Positions 18,399 to 29,576 of a stretch of 37,223 nucleotides of DNA are shown here, one piece after another. Below the pieces are notes generated by a model. The model saw only the letters and a list, made by a program, of their open reading frames with translations, was not told where the DNA came from and searched no databases. Made by a program: the position numbers and the translations under genes. The DNA is from Clostridiaceae bacterium. Its GTDB lineage: Bacteria > Bacillota > Clostridia > Saccharofermentanales > DTU023. The stretch lies in NCBI GenBank assembly GCA_012522435.1, contig JAAYKK010000025.1, positions 1-37,223 on the forward strand. The letters are read 5' to 3'. Every line of letters starts with the position of its first letter. Position 1 is the stretch's first letter.

Positions 18399-21086
18399 TT
18401 ATTTATTTGAAGCGTCAATGTTGAGCTCAGACAAACGTTTATTTGTTTGTTCATACATTTTTTGATAATCATTAAGTTTTTGACGCTCTTTTTCAACAAT
18501 TTGCTCCGGAGCTTTAGCAGTGAAGTTCTGATTTGATAGTTTTTTCTCCGCTCTTTTTATTTCTCCTGCATATTTTTCCAACTCTTTTTCAAGTCGTTTC
18601 TTTTCTTCTTCTAGATCAATTAAATCTTCTAGCGGCAGGTATGCCGTCCCTCTGCTGAAAGGTAAAGCAATTGCCGTTTCAGGAATCTCTGAACTGTCTG
18701 TTTGAATTATGACTTGAGAAACATTGGCCAAGTTGTCCAAACTCTGAGCAGAATCTGCAAAAGAAGCTCTGACATCTTCAAATTCGGAAACTAGAATCAA
18801 ACTTGATTTTCGATTATGCTGCACATTCATCTTTGCTCTGATATTTCTTACTCCATGAGTAACTTCAATTAATAATTCCATTTGAGCAGCTTGTTCGGCA
18901 AATCTGTATGCTTCGTTAACTTCAGGCCAGGCTTGATTGATTAATAACCCTTCATCATGTAGCAAGTATCGGTAGATTTCCTCTGTTACATAGGGCATAT
19001 AAGGATGTAACAGAGCCATACATTGACAGAGAACATAATTCAAAACAGATTGAGCGATCAGCTTGGTCTGACTGCCATCCTGTTGCAATCTGGGTTTGAC
19101 CATTTCTATATACCAATCACAGAAATTGTCCCATAAGAAATTGTAAATTTTAGTTAGAGCAATTCCCAGATCATAATGCTCCATATTATACGTGATTTCT
19201 GAAATTAAATTTTGTAAATTATTCAATATCCATTTATCTTCAATTGACAAATCCGTATTGGAAAAATCCTCAATCAGATCTTCAAATTCAAGTTCATCTT
19301 CCAGATTAAGCATTACAAAACGGAAAGCATTCCAGAATTTATTGATAAAATTTCTGCCGCTTTCAACTTTTTCTTCCTGATAGCGCAAATCATTTCCTGG
19401 AGAAACACCGGCTACCAAAGCATAACGAAGGGCATCAGCACCATATTTATCAACAACTTCCAAGGGATCTATTCCATTACCGAGCGATTTAGACATCTTG
19501 CGTCCCTGTTCATCGCGCACAATACCATGGATAACGACATCCTGAAATGGAATTTCACCTGTATGTTCAATGCCTGAAAAAATCATGCGAGAAACCCAAA
19601 AGGTAATAATATCGTATCCTGTAACCAAAACATCCGTTGGATAAAAGAAAGCAAAATCTTCTGTTTTATCTGGCCAACCTAAAGTAGAAAAAGGCCATAA
19701 TGCCGATGAGAACCATGTATCCAGTGTATCTTCATCTCGAACCAATTTTCCACTGCCACAAGCATGACATGTTTCAGGTATTTGACCGACCTGATCAGGC
19801 ACTGTTATCTCACCGCAAGCTTCACAATACCATACCGGAATTCTATGCCCCCACCATAATTGGCGTGAAATATTCCAGTCTCTGATATTTTCCATCCAGT
19901 GATAATATGTTTTATTAAATCTATCAGGAACAAATTTTATCTCACCGGAACGAACTGCTTCTAGTGCAGGTTTGGCAAGTTCTTTCATTGCCACAAACCA
20001 TTGTTCGGAGAGTTTGGGTTCAATAGTTGTTTTACAACGATAGCAAGTTCCTACCGAGTGTTCAATTTCTTCTTCTTTCACCAAAAAGTCTCCGGCAGCC
20101 AAATCCTCAACAATTTTTCGTCTTGCTGCTTCAGAAGTTAAACCTTCGTATTTACCGCCTAATTCATTGATCGTCGCATCATCATTTAAAACATCAATTA
20201 CTTCTAAATTATGTCTTTGTCCAACCTCAAAATCATTTGGATCATGAGCCGGTGTAATTTTTACCACACCGGTTCCGAATTCAGGATCTACATAATGGTC
20301 AGCAATAATTGGAATTTCTCGATTAACTAAAGGAAGAATGACCGTTTTACCAATCAGATTTTTATACCTGTCATCATCAGGATTGACTGCAACTGCTGTA
20401 TCTCCCAACATTGTTTCAGGTCTGGTAGTCGCAAGTTCTAAGTAGCCGCTTCCATCTGTCAAAGGATACCTTAAATGCCAAAAGCGATCGTTACGTTCTT
20501 CATGTTCTACCTCGGCATCTGAAATCGAAGTCAGACAAACCGGACACCAGTTTATCATTCTATTGCCGCGATAAATCAAACCTTTTTTATATAAATTGAT
20601 AAAAACATATTCAACTGCTTTTGAAAGACCTTCGTCCATCGTAAAACGTAATCGGCTCCAATCACAGGAAGACCCCATTCGTTTTATTTGTTCAACGATA
20701 CTGTTACCGTAGAGCTCTTTCCAAGCCCAAGCCCGTTCCAAAAACCTTTCCCGTCCTAAATCATCTTTAGTCAGATTTTCTTCATGCATTTCTTCGACGA
20801 TTTTCATCTCTGTTGCAATAGAAGCGTGATCAGTACCGGGAAGCCAAAGAACTTCATAGCCTTGCATCCTTTTAAATCTGATTAAGGTATCTTGGATAGT
20901 TACATCAAGAGCATGCCCCATGTGGAGCACACCGGTGATATTAGGCGGTGGCATGACAATCGCATAGGGTTCTTTGCCCGAACTCGGATCAGCCTTAAAG
21001 CAATCGTGTTCTTGCCACAGATCATAAAGCTTCGCCTCATTTTCCTGAGGGACAAAATTCTTCTCAATCGCATCTATTCTACTCAT
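18399..21086 (-). CDS. valS: Valyl-tRNA synthetase
   Basis: 895 aa; PPPNITGVLHMGHA (HIGH), WLPGTDHASIATE, DTLDTWFSSALWPFSTLGWP, GRKMSKSLGNGIDP (KMSKS), C-terminal coiled coil. Confidence 0.99.
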   Translation of the reverse strand: MSRIDAIEKNFVPQENEAKLYDLWQEHDCFKADPSSGKEPYAIVMPPPNITGVLHMGHALDVTIQDTLIRFKRMQGYEVLWLPGTDHASIATEMKIVEEMHEENLTKDDLGRERFLERAWAWKELYGNSIVEQIKRMGSSCDWSRLRFTMDEGLSKAVEYVFINLYKKGLIYRGNRMINWCPVCLTSISDAEVEHEERNDRFWHLRYPLTDGSGYLELATTRPETMLGDTAVAVNPDDDRYKNLIGKTVILPLVNREIPIIADHYVDPEFGTGVVKITPAHDPNDFEVGQRHNLEVIDVLNDDATINELGGKYEGLTSEAARRKIVEDLAAGDFLVKEEEIEHSVGTCYRCKTTIEPKLSEQWFVAMKELAKPALEAVRSGEIKFVPDRFNKTYYHWMENIRDWNISRQLWWGHRIPVWYCEACGEITVPDQVGQIPETCHACGSGKLVRDEDTLDTWFSSALWPFSTLGWPDKTEDFAFFYPTDVLVTGYDIITFWVSRMIFSGIEHTGEIPFQDVVIHGIVRDEQGRKMSKSLGNGIDPLEVVDKYGADALRYALVAGVSPGNDLRYQEEKVESGRNFINKFWNAFRFVMLNLEDELEFEDLIEDFSNTDLSIEDKWILNNLQNLISEITYNMEHYDLGIALTKIYNFLWDNFCDWYIEMVKPRLQQDGSQTKLIAQSVLNYVLCQCMALLHPYMPYVTEEIYRYLLHDEGLLINQAWPEVNEAYRFAEQAAQMELLIEVTHGVRNIRAKMNVQHNRKSSLILVSEFEDVRASFADSAQSLDNLANVSQVIIQTDSSEIPETAIALPFSRGTAYLPLEDLIDLEEEKKRLEKELEKYAGEIKRAEKKLSNQNFTAKAPEQIVEKERQKLNDYQKMYEQTNKRLSELNIDASNK

Positions 21087-21118
21087 TATTTCCTCTTTTT
21101 CTTTAAAATTTTTATTTA

Positions 21119-23302
21119 TTAAGCCGTTTTGAAATCTCTTCTACTTTCACCGGCTACTGAATCTATAGTTAAATTACCTTCTGGGTGGCGAGATTTGATC
21201 ATAAATCGCAAACGTTTGATTTTACTTAAGTCAACCGCCATCTCATCTATTATAAAGCTAATTTTTTGCCAAGCCAAAATATCTTTGATTTGTAATGGTA
21301 TGGAACGCGCTTCCTGGCCCTGTTCATCTTCCAAATAAAGAAAAATTTTTTTAACCTGATGATCTGAGTTAAACACTTCTATGGTTAGATTATGCCAATA
21401 ACTTAAATCCATTGGAGGATAGAGTGAAGCATAGTCAAGAATAGGCTCAATAACTATCGGGGTTTCATCGGCTTTGGAATATTCTAAAAATAATGCAGCA
21501 GAACTACTCCGTTTATTGTTTTTTTCAAGACTTAATTCACCTTTACCGGAAGATATTTGCCATAGAGGAAAATAGCCGGGCAAATCTTCAGGAGACATTT
21601 CTGTATAATTGACATCTTTTTTCGGTACAATCCAACTGGTCAATTTGTCGCAATACATCCAAGCATTGCGCAATGAATTATCCGGAAAATCCCTTTCCAG
21701 TCTGAAAGGCACTACCGGCATTCCATTTCCACCCAATAGATTTGCTTCTTGATTAAAAGTGGAAAAGGCATATGAACATGATTTCGGCTGTTTTATTTCA
21801 GGGTGCCAGACCAAAGTTCTAATACCATAAAGTTTATTTGCCTGCGCGGGAAAATAATGTGAATTTTCATCACAAATATTAAAACCTTTTAAGGTTAAAT
21901 CACCTTCCGGCAACATTAAACCTTCACCAACATTTGCAAAACTCAAAATTAATTTATCTGAAATCCATTCTGCATATTTGACTTCAGGAGCTGAATGAGG
22001 TGTATCAACATGATAAACTAAGCCTTTAGCTATTGAGCACATACGTTCTCCAACCTCAGCTTTAGCTCGGGGATTGAGCGGTCGAGCATAATGCTCAGCC
22101 TCCAAATTATAATCCAAGGGCAAATCATATAAAGTGACCATGCCTGCCGGGGTTTTGAGCTGTCTTCTTGCAATAGTTAAGGTTTCATTAAAATAGGCAA
22201 GTCTTTTATCATCCCATGAGCTATAGAAATATGGTGGTAATTGACTATAAATTAGACAAGGACCACGTTTAAAGCTATGAAAATTCTTGGTTAACATTAC
22301 AGAAAATTCCTTGAAAGCTTCAAGATAGTATTCAGGATATTGAACGTCTGATTCTCCCTGTGAAAACAAAATTCCTCTAACCGATAATCCCGTAAACGGT
22401 GCCAGTTTGTGATTGAACATCGCACTAGGTTGATTTTTCCTGCTAAATGGTTGAATTTGGGCTGCAGGATCCTGCTCGGCATTTAAAATTACACTACGAA
22501 TAGAATCATCTTCTTGATTTGGAATATCATTCCAATTATTCTGATCGCGATAAAAATTAATCGATTTGACATGTTCTTTGATCAGTCCATTCTTTTCAAT
22601 AATATCTCTGGGCAACCAACTGTGAATCATTGTATCTGCAGCAGCTAAGTTATAAATAGCCAGTGGTACATTCAAATTTTCTTGTAGCCTAGCTGCAAAA
22701 GCTAAGGCAGTTGCCGAAATGTCCAATAAATTATCCATATTAGGAGTTAACCATTTTCCTCCAACAATTTTCGCCGTCGGATTATACAAATATTTATCTT
22801 GCTCAGATGTTAAAGCATGTTCCTCCATAGTGAAAATACGTAAATATTTTTGTTTTGCTATTAAAGGAATTAAATCTTTAACATCTGTATAACGTGCTGG
22901 CATGGACATGTTAGATTCACCTAAAGCAAGCCATACTTCTCCAAAATAAATGTTATTGACCACAACTTGTTGATTTTCAACAATTAATGATAAACGGTAA
23001 TAATCAAACGATGCCTCAATTAATGGTAATTTAAATGTAAAATAACCTTTGGTATCAGTTTCCTCTTGCGCTTGAAAAACTACACCATATTCAGTTTTTT
23101 TTGATATAGAGGAGTTATTACCCTCAACATCGCCTTTGGCAGACGTTTGTTTTTTCTCCGAACTGATTCCGGGATATCTTTCCAATAGAACTTGCATGAT
23201 TGCGCCAGGTTTAGTTTGGCCAAAAACTCTATTAGTCACTCCTTGTTGTAAAACCATATCATCTTTAAAATAGGCAGGAAGCCTAAACTTAATGACTGAC
23301 AA
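21119..23302 (-). CDS. Sialate O-acetylesterase-like (SASA/SGNH-type) protein with C-terminal extension
   Basis: N-terminal FKDDMVLQQG, GEVWLALGESNMSMPARY, LFSQGESDVQYPEYY, LNPRAKAEVGERM. Confidence 0.75.
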   Translation of the reverse strand: MSVIKFRLPAYFKDDMVLQQGVTNRVFGQTKPGAIMQVLLERYPGISSEKKQTSAKGDVEGNNSSISKKTEYGVVFQAQEETDTKGYFTFKLPLIEASFDYYRLSLIVENQQVVVNNIYFGEVWLALGESNMSMPARYTDVKDLIPLIAKQKYLRIFTMEEHALTSEQDKYLYNPTAKIVGGKWLTPNMDNLLDISATALAFAARLQENLNVPLAIYNLAAADTMIHSWLPRDIIEKNGLIKEHVKSINFYRDQNNWNDIPNQEDDSIRSVILNAEQDPAAQIQPFSRKNQPSAMFNHKLAPFTGLSVRGILFSQGESDVQYPEYYLEAFKEFSVMLTKNFHSFKRGPCLIYSQLPPYFYSSWDDKRLAYFNETLTIARRQLKTPAGMVTLYDLPLDYNLEAEHYARPLNPRAKAEVGERMCSIAKGLVYHVDTPHSAPEVKYAEWISDKLILSFANVGEGLMLPEGDLTLKGFNICDENSHYFPAQANKLYGIRTLVWHPEIKQPKSCSYAFSTFNQEANLLGGNGMPVVPFRLERDFPDNSLRNAWMYCDKLTSWIVPKKDVNYTEMSPEDLPGYFPLWQISSGKGELSLEKNNKRSSSAALFLEYSKADETPIVIEPILDYASLYPPMDLSYWHNLTIEVFNSDHQVKKIFLYLEDEQGQEARSIPLQIKDILAWQKISFIIDEMAVDLSKIKRLRFMIKSRHPEGNLTIDSVAGESRRDFKTA

Positions 23303-23304
23303 TT

Positions 23305-23997
23305 CTAGCCTCCATTTTTTAAATAAACATTATCTCGGACAATTATAGCATCTAATGCAGCAATTTTTGTAATTTCTGTCCGCTCATAAAGCGCCTTGAG
23401 TAGCATATCCGGTCTTAGGTTAGCCACACTTCCGGCTTTACAAAACAATTTCACCTCATTATTGCTGATAATTTCCACTTTCAGTATTAATTCCCTTAAG
23501 TTATATTCTTGAGTCTTACCCTTGCGTTTTCTTTTGACAATTATTAATTCTGAATCTACCAAGATAACTTTCTCTGTTGCAGGTCCCAGATTATCCGTTT
23601 TTAAGGTATAGGCTGCTGCCTCAACCAGACTCATCAAGCTCTTTACAGGATAATCAAGATATTTAGCGGATTCAATCTTTATCCCATTGGGTAAATTTAC
23701 ATTCAATTTAGTAATAATGCTTTCAACAGAAATTTTTTCTAACAACTCCAAGTCTACGGGATCTTTTCTAGTTTCTATTCCTACGCCAACCGGTAAGGCA
23801 AATTCCATAATTTGTCTTGGATTATAGCCTTTCGTGAAAGCAATCGGTAATTTTGCCCGTCTGCAAGCATATTGAAAATTACGCAACAGATCAAGATGAG
23901 CTAGCCAGCTCATTGCACCTGTTCTAGAATATGCCAAACGATAACGATAGTTTTTGTTAGTCTTGTTTGACATGTAAAAGACACACTCCTGTTTCAT
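23305..23997 (-). CDS. TIGR03936/DUF2344 radical SAM-associated protein (likely start ATG at 23973)
   Basis: YRLAYSRTGAMSWLAHLDLLRNFQYACRRAKLPIAFTKGYNPRQIMEFALPVGVG is characteristic; located directly after the TIGR03960-type protein. Confidence 0.88.
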   Translation of the reverse strand: MKQECVFYMSNKTNKNYRYRLAYSRTGAMSWLAHLDLLRNFQYACRRAKLPIAFTKGYNPRQIMEFALPVGVGIETRKDPVDLELLEKISVESIITKLNVNLPNGIKIESAKYLDYPVKSLMSLVEAAAYTLKTDNLGPATEKVILVDSELIIVKRKRKGKTQEYNLRELILKVEIISNNEVKLFCKAGSVANLRPDMLLKALYERTEITKIAALDAIIVRDNVYLKNGG

Positions 23998-25849
23998 ATT
24001 GCATTGCTCCGCAATAATTGCACGATATATTGCACTCAGAAGTTAGCTGTCCTTTCTGAGATTTCTTATATTCTTGTAAGAGAAAACTTTTATTCACACC
24101 CGGATTAATATGATCCCAAGGAAAGATCTCAGCTTCAGTTCTTTCTCTGGTAATGTAGAAATCGGGATCCAAATTATATTTTTCCAGAGCAGCTAACCAA
24201 CGCTCATAAGAAAAATATTCTGACCAGGATTCAAGCCAACCTCCATTACGCCATACTTCCTCTATCACCTGGCCTACGCGGCGATCTCCTCTTGCTATAA
24301 TCCCTTGGACTAGACTTAACTCATAGTCATGCCATTGATAATCCAGAGTTCGCACGCGTAGGTTTTCAGCCAAAAGAGATTGTTTCTCTTCCATCTCTTG
24401 CTTATTGATTTGTCTCACCCATTGAAAAGGTGTCCACGGTTTAGGGATAAAAAATGAAGTGCTGACAGTAATTTGCGGTCTACGTTTTCTCAGCTCTGAA
24501 GGCAAATCATGGTATACTTGCAAAACATTTTTTGCTAATTGAGCAATTTCTAAAACATCTTCCTCGTTTTCAAATGGCAAACCCAACATAAAATATAATT
24601 TAATTCTATGCCAACCACCTGTAAAAGCTATTTTAGCTGCTTTTAATAAATCTGTTTCTCTAATATCCTTGTTGATTATATCTCTTAACCGCTGACTCCC
24701 TGCTTCCGGTGCAAAAGTCAATCCTGTTCTTCTGGTTTGACTTGCTTTTGACATTAAATCAAAACTAAAAGAATCCAGACGTAATGAAGGCAAAGATAAA
24801 TTAATCTGTTGTTCAGAACACAGTTCAATTAATCTTTCACCTAATTCCGGCAACTCAGAATAATCACCGGTGGATAAGGATAATAAACCTAATTGTTCAT
24901 AGCCGGTTGAATCTAAAACGTTTTTTGCTTGTTCGATCAATAAATCAACCGATCTTTCTCTAACCGGACGATAAACCATACCCGCCTGACAAAATCTGCA
25001 ACCACGAGAACAGCCCCTAAACAATTCTAAATATGCTCGATCGTGAATTATTTGTGTATTAGGGACAATCGGTTTATCAGGAAAGTATGTTTTATTTAAA
25101 TCTTTGACTATTCGCTTCTGAATAATCTGCGGAACTGCTGTATTCGTTCGCTTGATCTCTGCAATAGTTCCGTCCGCATTATAAACAAATTCATAAAATT
25201 GCGGTGCATAGACTCCCTTAAGTTTTGTGCAGCGTAAAAGAAAAGATTCTCTGCTTTCTTTATTTCTATCCCAGGTTTTGTATAGATCAATCAATTCATC
25301 AAGCAACTCTTCACCATCACCAATTAAAAACAGATCAATAAAATCCGCCAAAGGCTCAGGATTATATACTATAGGGCCGCCTGCAACCACAATTGGACTG
25401 TGCCTTGTGCGTTTAGTTCTATGAATAGGAATTTCTCCTAAATCCAGCATCTCCAAAATTGTTGGAAAACTCATTTCATATTGCAAAGTAAATCCAACAA
25501 TATCAAATTGGTTTAATGGTGTTTTAGACTCTAGTGAAACCAAAGGAATATTTAACTTATGTAGGAAGCCTCTCATATCCTCGGCCGGAGAAAAAAACCT
25601 TTCACACCAGACATCTGCTCTTTGATTGAGCAAATTGTAAATGATCCTTAAGGCCATGTTGGACATACCTATTTCATACAGATCAGGAAAGCAAAAACCA
25701 AAACGGATCATGGGCAACATATCTTGCCCATGATCCATATTTTCGCTTTTGTCTATCATGTTCCACTCTTGTCCTAAATATTGTGCAGGTTTTTCAACTT
25801 GCCTTAGAACATGTCGTGGATAAAAAAGTTCTTTTTCCAGCTTAACCAT
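23957..25849 (-). CDS. TIGR03960-type B12-binding-domain radical SAM protein
   Basis: [23 protein letters not shown] (CxxxCxxC), [28 protein letters not shown]-terminal Cys cluster CNISCNYCG. Confidence 0.92.
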   Translation of the reverse strand: MVKLEKELFYPRHVLRQVEKPAQYLGQEWNMIDKSENMDHGQDMLPMIRFGFCFPDLYEIGMSNMALRIIYNLLNQRADVWCERFFSPAEDMRGFLHKLNIPLVSLESKTPLNQFDIVGFTLQYEMSFPTILEMLDLGEIPIHRTKRTRHSPIVVAGGPIVYNPEPLADFIDLFLIGDGEELLDELIDLYKTWDRNKESRESFLLRCTKLKGVYAPQFYEFVYNADGTIAEIKRTNTAVPQIIQKRIVKDLNKTYFPDKPIVPNTQIIHDRAYLELFRGCSRGCRFCQAGMVYRPVRERSVDLLIEQAKNVLDSTGYEQLGLLSLSTGDYSELPELGERLIELCSEQQINLSLPSLRLDSFSFDLMSKASQTRRTGLTFAPEAGSQRLRDIINKDIRETDLLKAAKIAFTGGWHRIKLYFMLGLPFENEEDVLEIAQLAKNVLQVYHDLPSELRKRRPQITVSTSFFIPKPWTPFQWVRQINKQEMEEKQSLLAENLRVRTLDYQWHDYELSLVQGIIARGDRRVGQVIEEVWRNGGWLESWSEYFSYERWLAALEKYNLDPDFYITRERTEAEIFPWDHINPGVNKSFLLQEYKKSQKGQLTSECNISCNYCGAMQYETGVCLLHVKQD

Positions 25850-27170
25850 TCAGTCTTTCTTGAAGTTTTTTCGTAACTTCTTCATATCCCGGTTTGCCCA
25901 ATAAAGCAAACATATTACGTTTATAATCTTCAACTCCAGGTTGATCAAATGGGTTGACACCTAAAACATGACCGCTGATCCCGCAAGCAAATTCGAAGAA
26001 ATAGATCAAGGCACCAATATGTTTGGTATCGAGTTTTTCTATTTCTAAACGAATCGTAGGTGTTCCTCCATCTTCATGAGCCAGCATAACACCTTCTAAT
26101 GCTGTACGATTTACTTCTTGTAGAGTTTTTCCGGAAATATAATTCAATTCATCCAGATTTTGCTCATCTTGAGGAATAGAAATTTCATTTCTGGTATGTT
26201 TAAAATCCAGCACGGTTTCAAACATGTTTCTGGCACCATCTTGAATAAATTGACCCATAGAATGTAGATCTGATGAAAAGTTCACTCCGGCCGGGAATAA
26301 ACCCTTGCCATCTTTGCCTTCACTCTCACCATAAAGTTGTTTCCACCATTCATTGAAGAACATTAAAGAAGGTTCATAATTGACCAAAATCTCAATTGGA
26401 TAATTTCTGCGCAATAAGACATTTCTCCAACCTGCATAACGCAGGATGTCATTTTCTTCCAAATTGAAATTCAGTGCCTTTTCTCTTTGTTTTACTGCAC
26501 CTTGCATCAGTTCGTCGATTGAAATTCCGGCAGCGGCAATCGGGAGTAAACCCACGGCTGTAAGAACAGAATACCTGCCGCCAACATCATCAGGTACGAC
26601 AAATGTCTCATACCCAACCTGATTGGCCAACTCTTTTAAAGCACCTCTTGCTTTATCAGTAGTAATAAAAATACGATCTTGAGCATCGACTCCGTATTTT
26701 TGATCCATAAATTCACGTAAAATACGAAAAGCAATAGCGGGCTCTGTTGTTGTGCCGGATTTAGAAATTACATTTAATGAAACATCTTTGTCTTCAATGT
26801 ATTTCATTAGATCAATCAAATAATCACCACTCATTTGATGTCCCGCAAAAATAACTTCCAGCTCTTGTCCATTATTGGGGAATGAAGGAGATAAAGCATC
26901 AATAACTGCACGGGCTCCCAGATACGAGCCACCAATCCCGATAACTAGTAGAACATCACTTTGTTCTCTGATTTTATTTGCAGCAATTTTAATCCGCTCA
27001 AATTCTTCTTGATCATAGTCTACCGGTAAGTCGACCCAGCCAAGAAAATCATTTCCGGGGCCTTTTTTCTCGACTAGATTGTCAAAAGCCACTGCTAACT
27101 GAGTTGCTAATTGCTCTAATTCATGTTCTTTTACAAATGGTCTAAGATGATTTTCACAAATACGAATCAT
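25842..27170 (-). CDS. pgi: Glucose-6-phosphate isomerase
   Basis: [69 protein letters not shown]. Confidence 0.97.
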   Translation of the reverse strand: MIRICENHLRPFVKEHELEQLATQLAVAFDNLVEKKGPGNDFLGWVDLPVDYDQEEFERIKIAANKIREQSDVLLVIGIGGSYLGARAVIDALSPSFPNNGQELEVIFAGHQMSGDYLIDLMKYIEDKDVSLNVISKSGTTTEPAIAFRILREFMDQKYGVDAQDRIFITTDKARGALKELANQVGYETFVVPDDVGGRYSVLTAVGLLPIAAAGISIDELMQGAVKQREKALNFNLEENDILRYAGWRNVLLRRNYPIEILVNYEPSLMFFNEWWKQLYGESEGKDGKGLFPAGVNFSSDLHSMGQFIQDGARNMFETVLDFKHTRNEISIPQDEQNLDELNYISGKTLQEVNRTALEGVMLAHEDGGTPTIRLEIEKLDTKHIGALIYFFEFACGISGHVLGVNPFDQPGVEDYKRNMFALLGKPGYEEVTKKLQERLNG

Positions 27171-27240
27171 AAAATTTCCTCCAAATCAAGTTCCCAATAC
27201 AAAATGAGTTTCTTAAATAAAAAACTAAATCGATAGTATT

Positions 27241-27269
27241 AGTATAAGCCAGACTAAATAAGCAATCAA
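27241..27269 (-). promoter_or_regulatory. Predicted promoter of the pgi operon
   Basis: -35 TTGATT (27264-27269), 17-nt spacer, -10 TATACT (27241-27246) on the minus strand. Confidence 0.45.
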
Positions 27270-29165
27270 TTATAATTGATATTCTTTTATAACCTGAATA
27301 GGACCTTGACCAAGTTTTAAGGCACTAACATATACCGGTCTTTCAGGATATTTGTTCTCAAAAACAAATTTTTCTAAATATTGCAGTACTTTTTCCGGAT
27401 AAGGCTGAATATCTCCGGCACCTGAATATTTTGTATTTAATTCAGAATTGAGGTTTAGTAATTGCTCTACACTGAAACTAAATGCTTCAAAACGTCCTCT
27501 TGTCCTATATCCTGATTCTCGATAAAGATTTGTTGCTTTGTCAAAAATACTACGCTTTTTGTGATCCTGACTTTGGCTAAGACCGGTAAACCAATCAGGA
27601 TATCCTCTTTGTCCTTGAAGAAAATAATCCAGTTTTAACAAATCAGTAAAAATTGAAACCAATAGCTCAAAATCTTCCAGCCAAAATTCCATTTTATGAT
27701 TGAGTTCTAAGTTTGAAATATATTGATTATTATCAAAATTGATCATTTGATATTTAATCTGCTTGCTGTTTTTTTTATTTTTTAGCTCTTCTAAAAACAA
27801 TAAACCGAATTTATGAAATAAAGATGTTTGATCTGATCTTGAAATAGCACCTTTTCTTAATCTAGGTTTTAAATAGTCATACAAAAGAATAAAAACTGAA
27901 AAAGGTTGCTCTAACATACTCAACAATAAATTAATACTGTAAAAATAATGACCGCTATTATAGTAAGTACCAACTAAATTCTCTAGTTTTCTATAGTACA
28001 TCAAATCTTCAGCACTCATTGCATCAGATTTCAGGATTTCATAAGGTGGAAAATCTTGATAGATCATATCTCTTTGATCACAATCAAATTTCATTTGTGT
28101 ATCGGGTAACACCTTCAAAAATCCCATTTGCAACATGTTAGGATATAATTTTAATAAATCATTAGCTGATTCAATTTGAGAGATTAAATTTTCTCCGGGC
28201 AAACCGGCTATTAAATCCAAGTGTAAATGTATGTTTTCCATTTTCCGTATTTGGCGAACCATTTTCCGATAGTGCTCTGCCCGATATGGCCTGCGAATTG
28301 TTTTTAGCACTTCAGGATTGGTAGTCTGAGCCCCTATTTCAAATTGAAATAAACCCGGACGTGCTGTTGCCAATAAATCAATTTGTGCCTGATTTAATAG
28401 TTCTGCAGCAATTTCAAAATGGAAATTAGTACGTGTTTGAAATTTCTCGGATTTTTCAATTAAAAATTGCCAAATAGCAAAGGATCTTTTCGGATCCGAA
28501 TTAAAAGTTCGGTCAATGAATTTTAGTTGGCGCGGATTAAATTGAATAATATGCTTGAGTTCATCCAATACTTCATTTAACGGTTTGTACCTAACCCGAA
28601 AAGTATTAGCAGATAAACAATATGTACAATTATACGAACAGCCTCTACTACCTTCATAGTAAAGTATCCTTTCGTTTAACTCTTGCAGTTCAGATTCAGT
28701 GTAAGGAAACTCCCAAGCCAATTCTTCAGAAGTTCCAACCAGCTTTTCAGGTAAAAATTTATCATAGTTTAGGTAGCGACATATCCAGTCAACCATAGCT
28801 GAATCGCCTTCAGCTTGAATTAATCCGTCAAGCCAAGGATGTTTTTTAAACATATATTTCGCTTGTGAAGAAACATCGGGGCCGGCCCAAACAATAGCTA
28901 CTTCCGGTTTGGTTCGTTTTAATTGTTTAGCTAATGATTCAACCATAGATCGATTCCAGATATAACAGGAAAAAGCATAAATATCGGCATTATAACTCAA
29001 AAGTTGATCAAATAGACTCATCCAATGGTCATTTATGGTTTTCTCTAATAGAAATATCTCCAAATCCGGCAGATTTAGCTTAGTTAGCTTTTCTCTAATG
29101 TATCTGATTGCTAAATTTGTATGACTGTAACTTGAATTGAGGGCAACGAGTACAACTTTCGACAT
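27270..29165 (-). CDS. B12-binding-domain radical SAM protein (DUF4080 type)
   Basis: N-terminal VALNSSYSHTNLAIRYIR cobalamin-binding-like region; YYEGSRGCSYNCTYCLSA radical SAM motif; HLDLIAGLPGE. Confidence 0.87.
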   Translation of the reverse strand: MSKVVLVALNSSYSHTNLAIRYIREKLTKLNLPDLEIFLLEKTINDHWMSLFDQLLSYNADIYAFSCYIWNRSMVESLAKQLKRTKPEVAIVWAGPDVSSQAKYMFKKHPWLDGLIQAEGDSAMVDWICRYLNYDKFLPEKLVGTSEELAWEFPYTESELQELNERILYYEGSRGCSYNCTYCLSANTFRVRYKPLNEVLDELKHIIQFNPRQLKFIDRTFNSDPKRSFAIWQFLIEKSEKFQTRTNFHFEIAAELLNQAQIDLLATARPGLFQFEIGAQTTNPEVLKTIRRPYRAEHYRKMVRQIRKMENIHLHLDLIAGLPGENLISQIESANDLLKLYPNMLQMGFLKVLPDTQMKFDCDQRDMIYQDFPPYEILKSDAMSAEDLMYYRKLENLVGTYYNSGHYFYSINLLLSMLEQPFSVFILLYDYLKPRLRKGAISRSDQTSLFHKFGLLFLEELKNKKNSKQIKYQMINFDNNQYISNLELNHKMEFWLEDFELLVSIFTDLLKLDYFLQGQRGYPDWFTGLSQSQDHKKRSIFDKATNLYRESGYRTRGRFEAFSFSVEQLLNLNSELNTKYSGAGDIQPYPEKVLQYLEKFVFENKYPERPVYVSALKLGQGPIQVIKEYQL

Positions 29166-29175
29166 AATAAAGTTG

Positions 29176-29541
29176 CTAAGAGGGATTAACTCTGGAAACT
29201 AAAGGTTTAATCTTACAAATGTCTTTTTGGCAAGAAATCACGACAACAGCAGTGCCCTCTTCTATTTCAATGTCTGCTTCCGCCTTTGTAAACTGAATAC
29301 CTTTTTGAGTTTCACAAACAACATATCCCGGTTTTTCCGGATGAACATACTTGAAAACATAACCAACTTGACCTTCAACCACTAAATCTCTTTGCTGATT
29401 TTCTGAAGCATTACGTTTTTGAAAAAAATTGAGCAATAGTTTCAGCAGAATAAAAACAATCAAAAGTGATATTGAAATAATAATCAAACTTTTGATTGTT
29501 TGTATAATACGATCTAATTGTCCGGGGGTAATTGTAAGCAT
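29176..29541 (-). CDS. Small membrane protein with NfeD-like C-terminal OB-fold region
   Basis: Single hydrophobic segment (SLIIISISLLIVFILLKLLL) followed by LVVEGQVGYVFKYVHPEKPGYVVCETQKG...VVVISCQKDICKIKPL; family call by pattern only. Confidence 0.5.
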   Translation of the reverse strand: MLTITPGQLDRIIQTIKSLIIISISLLIVFILLKLLLNFFQKRNASENQQRDLVVEGQVGYVFKYVHPEKPGYVVCETQKGIQFTKAEADIEIEEGTAVVVISCQKDICKIKPLVSRVNPS

Positions 29542-29576
29542 TGTTAATAGCTATTCATCCTGCATATTTATTGTTT

